A DNA stretch of 8,512 bases, taken from an uncultured Actinomycetes bacterium (GTDB taxonomy: Bacteria > Actinomycetota > Actinomycetes > Nanopelagicales > Nanopelagicaceae). How positions within the stretch are numbered: position 1 is the first letter of the stretch; each line of letters starts with the position of its first letter. The translations under genes were made by a program, and so were the position numbers. Below, in pieces: positions 5,499 through 8,512 of the stretch. Where the stretch lies: NCBI GenBank assembly GCA_903822245.1, contig CAIJOE010000117.1:1-8512 (forward strand), written 5' to 3'. Below the pieces are notes generated by a model. That model had not been told where the DNA came from. It searched no databases and was given only the letters and a program-made list of their open reading frames with translations.

Positions 5499-6494
5499 AT
5501 GGGCAGGACTTCTCCAAGGATAAGTAAGTTAATCTCAATAACGATTGCAATATCACTAACAATCTTCACAACAGATCTTTCATCAGCCGCAGTAAAAGCT
5601 ACTCATAATAAAGCTGGGCGGGTAAATGTAAACGTCGTAAACACAATACTTAGTGGCAAAGGTGTGCCATCTGCAAGTATCGGAATCGATGGGGATTTCT
5701 ACCTTGATAAAACAGGATTAAATCTTTATGGCCCCAAGACAAGTGGCAAATGGAATATCCCGGCATCACTTCGGGGACCAGTTGGACCACAAGGCCCGGT
5801 AGGTATTGCTGGAAAAGATGGTTTAAAAGCAACATCGAGTTCAACAACTGGTTTAGTTGGACCAAAAGGCGATACGGGCTTGCAAGGCCTGACCGGAATT
5901 GCAGGTGCAACCGGACCACAAGGAGCTACTGGCTCAACAGGAAGTAGTGGTGGCGGATCAACTGGCGCACCCGGATCTAACGGCAGCAACGGAACTAATG
6001 GACTACCTGGAGCTAAAGGTGAAACTGGAACGGCAGGTTCACCCGGATCTAATGGCTCGAAAGGTGACACTGGAACAGTGGGGCCCTCGGAAATTAGAGT
6101 AGAAACAATTACATTTCCAACAATTACCGGTGTAGCGGATGGTACTTCAATATTAACTTTTGGAACTTTCGCTCCTGGAAAGATTTATGTAGTAAGACTT
6201 TATCTACATGCAAGAAATATTGACGGTTCATACAAGCAAGTTTCATTAACTGTAAGTGACCCTGCACTTACGAATGCCCCACCCACTTCTTACGTTGTTG
6301 CAGATGCTCACACAAAACGAGGGACTACATGGGATATGGAAACAGACATCTCAGCTGAAATATTTGTGGACGGTAGTGCAGTCCTAACTTCACATCAGTT
6401 AACGGCGGTAATTTACTGCTCTCAGAATGTGAGCACCCCAGGATTTATAATGACGGGGACATATTCAGCACAACTAATCGGTGCCATTCTCTAG
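5499..6494 (+). CDS. secreted collagen-like (Gly-X-Y) repeat protein
   Basis: A 331-residue exported protein. The signal peptide has basic residues at 3-10, a hydrophobic core at about 11-23 and likely cleavage near SSAA (28-31). Residues 50-92 form the short module IGIDGDFYLD...LYGPKTSGKW that often precedes collagen repeats in bacterial surface proteins. Three uninterrupted Gly-X-Y blocks follow: 93-110 (6 triplets), 118-153 (12) and 156-197 (14). They are split by a Ser/Thr-rich linker that shifts the phase and by a short GGGST-type break. Residues 198-331 lack Gly-X-Y and look beta-rich, probably a trimer-nucleating or binding head. There is no sortase motif or C-terminal membrane helix. 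A role at the cell surface, such as adhesion or filament formation, is inferred. The gene ends 6 bp from tRNA-Gly, and no plus-strand terminator is seen. Confidence 0.88.
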   Translation: MGRTSPRISKLISITIAISLTIFTTDLSSAAVKATHNKAGRVNVNVVNTILSGKGVPSASIGIDGDFYLDKTGLNLYGPKTSGKWNIPASLRGPVGPQGPVGIAGKDGLKATSSSTTGLVGPKGDTGLQGLTGIAGATGPQGATGSTGSSGGGSTGAPGSNGSNGTNGLPGAKGETGTAGSPGSNGSKGDTGTVGPSEIRVETITFPTITGVADGTSILTFGTFAPGKIYVVRLYLHARNIDGSYKQVSLTVSDPALTNAPPTSYVVADAHTKRGTTWDMETDISAEIFVDGSAVLTSHQLTAVIYCSQNVSTPGFIMTGTYSAQLIGAIL

Positions 6495-6500
6495 AACTAC

Positions 6501-6574
6501 TGGAGCGGGTGACCGGGATCGAACCGGCATGGCCAGCTTGGAAGGCTGGGGCTCTACCATTGAGCTACACCCGC
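6501..6574 (-). tRNA. tRNA-Gly (anticodon TCC)
   Basis: The minus strand folds as a full cloverleaf. The acceptor stem is GCGGGTG/CACCCGC (6574-6568 with 6511-6505), the D stem GCTC/GAGC and the anticodon stem CCAGC/GCTGG. The anticodon TCC is at 6542-6540 within the loop CTTCCAA, and the T arm is GCCGG-TTCGATC-CCGGT with one G-U pair. The discriminator T and the 3' CCA (6503-6501) are encoded. It decodes GGA and GGG glycine codons. Its 3' end faces the end of the collagen-like gene. Confidence 0.96.
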
Positions 6575-6593
6575 ATGTTTGTGCGGTGGCGCT

Positions 6594-6599
6594 ATGTTA
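6594..6599 (-). promoter_or_regulatory. possible -10 for tRNA-Gly
   Basis: TAACAT on the minus strand lies 19 nt upstream of the mature tRNA 5' end, which would give a short leader for RNase P to remove. No convincing -35 is found at 16-19 nt, so this rests on the -10 alone. Confidence 0.4.
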
Positions 6600-6675
6600 C
6601 ACGCAGCCGCACCAGGCATTTGAACAGCAATTTCCTGATCTATGCGTAGTTACTGGGAGATTGGCCTCAGGTTTT

Positions 6676-6691
6676 CACCATATATATGGTG
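6676..6691. repeat. perfect 16-bp palindrome, operator-like, upstream of purine permease
   Basis: CACCATATATATGGTG is exactly self-complementary over 16 bp. A second TGGTG follows directly (6692-6696). TTGGCC at 6661-6666 and TATGGT at 6685-6690 could form a weak promoter with an 18-bp spacer, which would put the palindrome over the -10. It may be a repressor site for the permease; as RNA it could also fold as a hairpin, flanked by TCAGG/CCTGA (6667-6671 with 6699-6703). Confidence 0.5.
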
Positions 6692-6698
6692 TGGTGGC

Positions 6699-6811
6699 CC
6701 TGATTACCTCCAAGTAATGGATTAATCTCAATTCATCTTCCTCCGGCTTGTGTGCCGTGAATACCCACGGGGTCGAAAACACCCCCGATACCAAAATCAG
6801 GAAGGTCAACC
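6699..6811 (+). promoter_or_regulatory. structured upstream region of the purine permease, with Shine-Dalgarno
   Basis: No gene is seen here. Short stems follow one another: ATTAC/GTAAT (6703-6718), CGGC/GCCG (6744-6757), CCGTG/CACGG (6755-6770) and GGGGT/ACCCC (6769-6785). The last two share bases and exclude each other, as do the second and third. The Shine-Dalgarno AGGAAGG (6799-6805) is 6 nt before the ATG. It can pair with ATCTTCCT (6735-6742; 8 pairs, one G-U) or, via AATCAGG, with CCTGATT (6699-6705; 7 pairs). A translation switch is possible. The bases do not match the purine riboswitch or another class that I recognise. Confidence 0.4.
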
Positions 6812-8242
6812 ATGCTAGATAGCTTCTTCAAAATATCTGAACGTGGCTCAACTGTCGGTCGTGAAATTCGCGGCGGCGTTGTCACATTCTTCACGATGGC
6901 ATACATCGTGGCACTAAACCCTCTAATCATCGGTCTTGCAAAAGACGGCGATGGAAAATTCCTTGGCGGCGGAGACGCACCAAACTTGGCACTAATTGCA
7001 GCAGCCACCGCTCTTGTTGCTGGTGTGCTCACGATTTTGATGGGCGTGGTTGGAAACTTCCCACTTGCCCTAGCAACTGGTCTTGGTCTTAACACCTTTG
7101 TTGCGGTTGGTATTGCATCAAAGATGACCTGGGCTGATGCAATGGGACTTGTGGTCCTTGAAGGCCTAATCATCACAGTTCTAGTTCTAACTGGTTTTAG
7201 AACTGCGGTTTTCCATGCGGTTCCTGCGCAACTAAAGATTGCTATCTCAGTAGGTATCGGCCTATTTATCGCACTAATCGGACTCGTTGATGCCGGTTTT
7301 GTTCGTCGCACCGGATCTGGTCCAGTACCAGTAGCCCTTGGCGATAATGGAACTTTAGTTGGCTGGCCAATCATCGTCTTTGCCTTTGGCCTATTCTTAA
7401 TGATTGGTTTGATGGTCAAGAAAGTTAAGGGCGCGCTTCTAATTGGTATAGCCGTTGCAACAATTGCTGCAATTGCTATCGAATCAGCCTTTAAAATCGG
7501 TCCAAACTTCGATGGAAAGAACGTTAATCCAAAGGGTTGGGGACTAAATGTTCCTAAACTTCCAACCGATATCGTTGCCACCCCACACTTTGGCCTTCTA
7601 GGTCACTTCAGCCTATTTGGCTCATTTAGCCGAATCTCTATCGTGGCGGGAGTCCTTTTGGTATTTACCCTCTTGCTATCTGACTTCTTTGACACAGTTG
7701 GAACAGTTACCGCAATTGGTCACGAGGCTGGCTTGGCTGATAAAGATGGAAATGTTCCTAACTTAGAGCGCATCTTGATTGTTGACTCACTTGCTGCTGC
7801 CGCTGGTGGAGCTGCTGGTATTTCATCAAATACTTCATATATTGAATCAGCTTCAGGCGTTGGCGAAGGTGCACGCACGGGATTGGCATCTGTTGTCACA
7901 GGTGTTCTCTTCTTGCTCACCACCTTCTTGGCTCCCCTTGTGGCAGTCATCCCTTACGAAGCTGCAACCCCAGCACTTGTAATCGTTGGATTCTTGATGA
8001 TGACTCAAATCAAGAGCATCGATTGGAATGATTACGGAATTGCTATCCCAGCATTCCTAACCATCATTTTGATGCCATTTACATACAGCATCTCAGTTGG
8101 TATCGGTGCTGGATTTGTTTCACATGTTGTAATCCGCATGGTTCAAGGTCGTCGCAAGGATATTCATCCATTGCTACTACTTGTCTCTGGTCTATTTATG
8201 GTCTACTTCTTAGCCTCACCAATTAATGCATGGATTGGCTAA
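6812..8242 (+). CDS. AzgA-type NCS2 purine (adenine/guanine/hypoxanthine) permease
   Basis: A 476-residue inner-membrane transporter that imports nucleobases, most likely by proton symport, for purine salvage. The N-terminus FFKISERGSTVGREIRGG and TMAYIVALNP (28-37) are signatures of the AzgA/PbuG-type branch of the NCS2 family. Other family motifs are PLALATGLGLNTF (84-96), DFFDTVGT (291-298) and NTSYIESASGVGEGARTGL (340-358), which line the substrate path in this fold. About 12-14 hydrophobic membrane segments are visible, with a loop rich in Gly, Asn and Lys near 230-250. Length and motifs are complete. The start is set by AGGAAGG 6 nt upstream, and a stop lies in frame at 6758. Which purine is preferred cannot be told from sequence. 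It is a single-gene unit closed by a strong terminator. Confidence 0.93.
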   Translation: MLDSFFKISERGSTVGREIRGGVVTFFTMAYIVALNPLIIGLAKDGDGKFLGGGDAPNLALIAAATALVAGVLTILMGVVGNFPLALATGLGLNTFVAVGIASKMTWADAMGLVVLEGLIITVLVLTGFRTAVFHAVPAQLKIAISVGIGLFIALIGLVDAGFVRRTGSGPVPVALGDNGTLVGWPIIVFAFGLFLMIGLMVKKVKGALLIGIAVATIAAIAIESAFKIGPNFDGKNVNPKGWGLNVPKLPTDIVATPHFGLLGHFSLFGSFSRISIVAGVLLVFTLLLSDFFDTVGTVTAIGHEAGLADKDGNVPNLERILIVDSLAAAAGGAAGISSNTSYIESASGVGEGARTGLASVVTGVLFLLTTFLAPLVAVIPYEAATPALVIVGFLMMTQIKSIDWNDYGIAIPAFLTIILMPFTYSISVGIGAGFVSHVVIRMVQGRRKDIHPLLLLVSGLFMVYFLASPINAWIG

Positions 8243-8273
8243 ACAAGTAACTAGATTCACGGATCTATAAAGT

Positions 8274-8308
8274 TAGGGCTCGGGAAAATCCCCGGGCCCT
8301 ACTCTTTT
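8274..8308 (+). terminator. intrinsic terminator of the purine permease gene
   Basis: An 11-bp stem, TAGGGCTCGGG with CCCGGGCCCTA (8274-8284 and 8291-8301; one G-U in the plus-strand RNA), has the loop AAAATC and is followed by CTCTTTT. It lies 31 bp after the stop codon and separates the permease from tRNA-Pro. Confidence 0.92.
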
Positions 8309-8309
8309 G

Positions 8310-8325
8310 CGCTCAGAATTGAGCG
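8310..8325. repeat. 6-bp inverted repeat after the terminator
   Basis: CGCTCA-GAAT-TGAGCG has a perfect 6-bp stem with a 4-nt loop, one base after the terminator's T-rich tail. It has no T-tract of its own. It lies 26 bp upstream of the tRNA-Pro -10, so it is either a backup end signal or a protein site. Confidence 0.4.
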
Positions 8326-8351
8326 TGGTCAGAGCGGGTCAGATTTTGGCT

Positions 8352-8357
8352 TATGAT
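8352..8357 (+). promoter_or_regulatory. probable -10 of tRNA-Pro
   Basis: TATGAT matches the -10 consensus at five of six bases and ends 14 nt before the mature tRNA 5' end, which leaves a leader of roughly 8 nt. No good -35 is seen at standard spacing. Confidence 0.5.
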
Positions 8358-8371
8358 TCTCACTTACGCCG

Positions 8372-8447
8372 CGGGGCGTAGCGTAGTGGCTAGCGCGCTT
8401 GCTTTGGGAGCAAGAGACCGGGAGTTCGAATCTCCCCGCCCCGACCA
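8372..8447 (+). tRNA. tRNA-Pro (anticodon TGG)
   Basis: A 76-nt cloverleaf with encoded CCA. The acceptor stem is CGGGGCG/CGCCCCG (8372-8378 with 8437-8443), with a short D stem GCG/CGC. The anticodon arm is CTTGC-TTTGGGA-GCAAG with anticodon TGG at 8405-8407, and the T arm is GGGAG-TTCGAAT-CTCCC. The discriminator A is at 8444 and CCA at 8445-8447. It reads CCA and, by wobble, other proline codons. The trigger factor gene follows 32 nt later. Confidence 0.96.
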
Positions 8448-8467
8448 GAATTCATATCGATACTGTC

Positions 8468-8474
8468 GAAAGGG
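8468..8474 (+). promoter_or_regulatory. Shine-Dalgarno of tig
   Basis: GAAAGGG lies 5 nt before the GTG at 8480. A 4-bp stem, CGAA/TTCG (8467-8470 with 8477-8480), places the GGG in its loop and includes the first base of the start codon. Confidence 0.6.
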
Positions 8475-8479
8475 CCTTC

Positions 8480-8512
8480 GTGAAAAGCGCCGTAGAAAAA
8501 CTGAATGACACT
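8480..8512 (+). CDS. tig: trigger factor, first 11 codons (cut by window end)
   Basis: The frame starting at GTG 8480 reads MKSAVEKLNDT, which is the conserved start of actinobacterial trigger factor (MKSAVEKLxPT). Trigger factor is the ribosome-bound chaperone and peptidyl-prolyl isomerase that meets nascent chains at the exit tunnel. A Shine-Dalgarno GAAAGGG is 5 nt upstream. The tRNA-Pro to tig order is the arrangement I recall from other actinobacteria. Only the N-terminal end of the ribosome-binding domain is in the window. Confidence 0.85.
   Translation, partial: MKSAVEKLNDT

Noticed and set aside
5726..6070. A Pro-rich 114-codon frame on the minus strand
   Set aside because: Its Pro-X-X periodicity is the reverse complement of the Gly-X-Y repeats, so it is a shadow of the collagen-like gene.
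6699..6811. Classical purine riboswitch before the purine permease
   Set aside because: The conserved three-way-junction bases of that class are not seen, and the stems found do not form its P1-P2-P3 layout.
6750..6822. Two short upstream frames from GTG 6750 and GTG 6757 that overlap the permease start
   Set aside because: Neither has a Shine-Dalgarno or -10 geometry, and their reading is not clearly peptide-like; overlap with the ATG alone is weak evidence.
6733..7581. A 282-codon open frame on the minus strand
   Set aside because: It is antisense to the first half of the purine permease, is rich in Pro, Thr, Ile and Ala as a shadow would be, has no family motif, and would also cover the permease leader.
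8332..8339. GAGCGGGT shared with the tRNA-Gly 3' end (6503-6510), as a possible attachment-site copy
   Set aside because: Only 8 bp match and flanks differ; no integrase is present, so it is likely chance.

Overview
The window looks like chromosomal DNA from a small-genome, moderate-to-low-GC actinobacterium, most likely a freshwater planktonic member of the Nanopelagicales (acI; Planktophila-like). This is inferred from actinobacterial gene types at low GC: a PepN of the Streptomyces/Mycobacterium kind, an RpiB with the actinobacterial Glu active site, the small HNH protein, and trigger factor next to tRNA-Pro. Both tRNAs encode their 3' CCA. The species cannot be fixed from sequence alone.

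Layout. 1-510 (+) is an HNH-nuclease gene lacking only its first codon or codons. 520-708 (+) is a one-helix membrane protein. 714-3251 (-) is pepN, divergent from trmB at 3288-3980 (+), which overlaps the end of rpiB (3977-4432, -) by 4 bp. Next come two secreted-protein genes that diverge from a shared 301-bp regulatory region: a Gly/Met-rich protein with a duplicated helical motif (4514-5197, -) and a collagen-like protein (5499-6494, +). tRNA-Gly(TCC) (6501-6574, -) lies 6 bp beyond the collagen-like gene. An AzgA/NCS2 purine permease (6812-8242, +) follows a structured upstream region and is closed by a strong intrinsic terminator. tRNA-Pro(TGG) (8372-8447, +) and the first 11 codons of tig (8480 onward) end the window.

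The housekeeping genes serve peptide turnover (PepN), tRNA modification (TrmB), the pentose phosphate pathway (RpiB), nucleobase uptake (permease), translation (two tRNAs) and nascent-chain folding (Tig). The two secreted proteins look like an accessory surface module between rpiB and tRNA-Gly.

Two initiation styles can be told apart. The small membrane protein, pepN, trmB and rpiB each have a -10-like hexamer exactly 6 nt before the start codon and no clear Shine-Dalgarno, which fits leaderless transcription. The secreted proteins, the permease and tig have Shine-Dalgarno sites and leaders. The most interesting unexplained structures are a mutually exclusive three-arm leader upstream of the 4514-5197 gene, a perfect 16-bp palindrome plus anti-Shine-Dalgarno segments upstream of the purine permease, and paired hairpins before the collagen-like gene. 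I found no CRISPR array, insertion sequence, or clear defence system.
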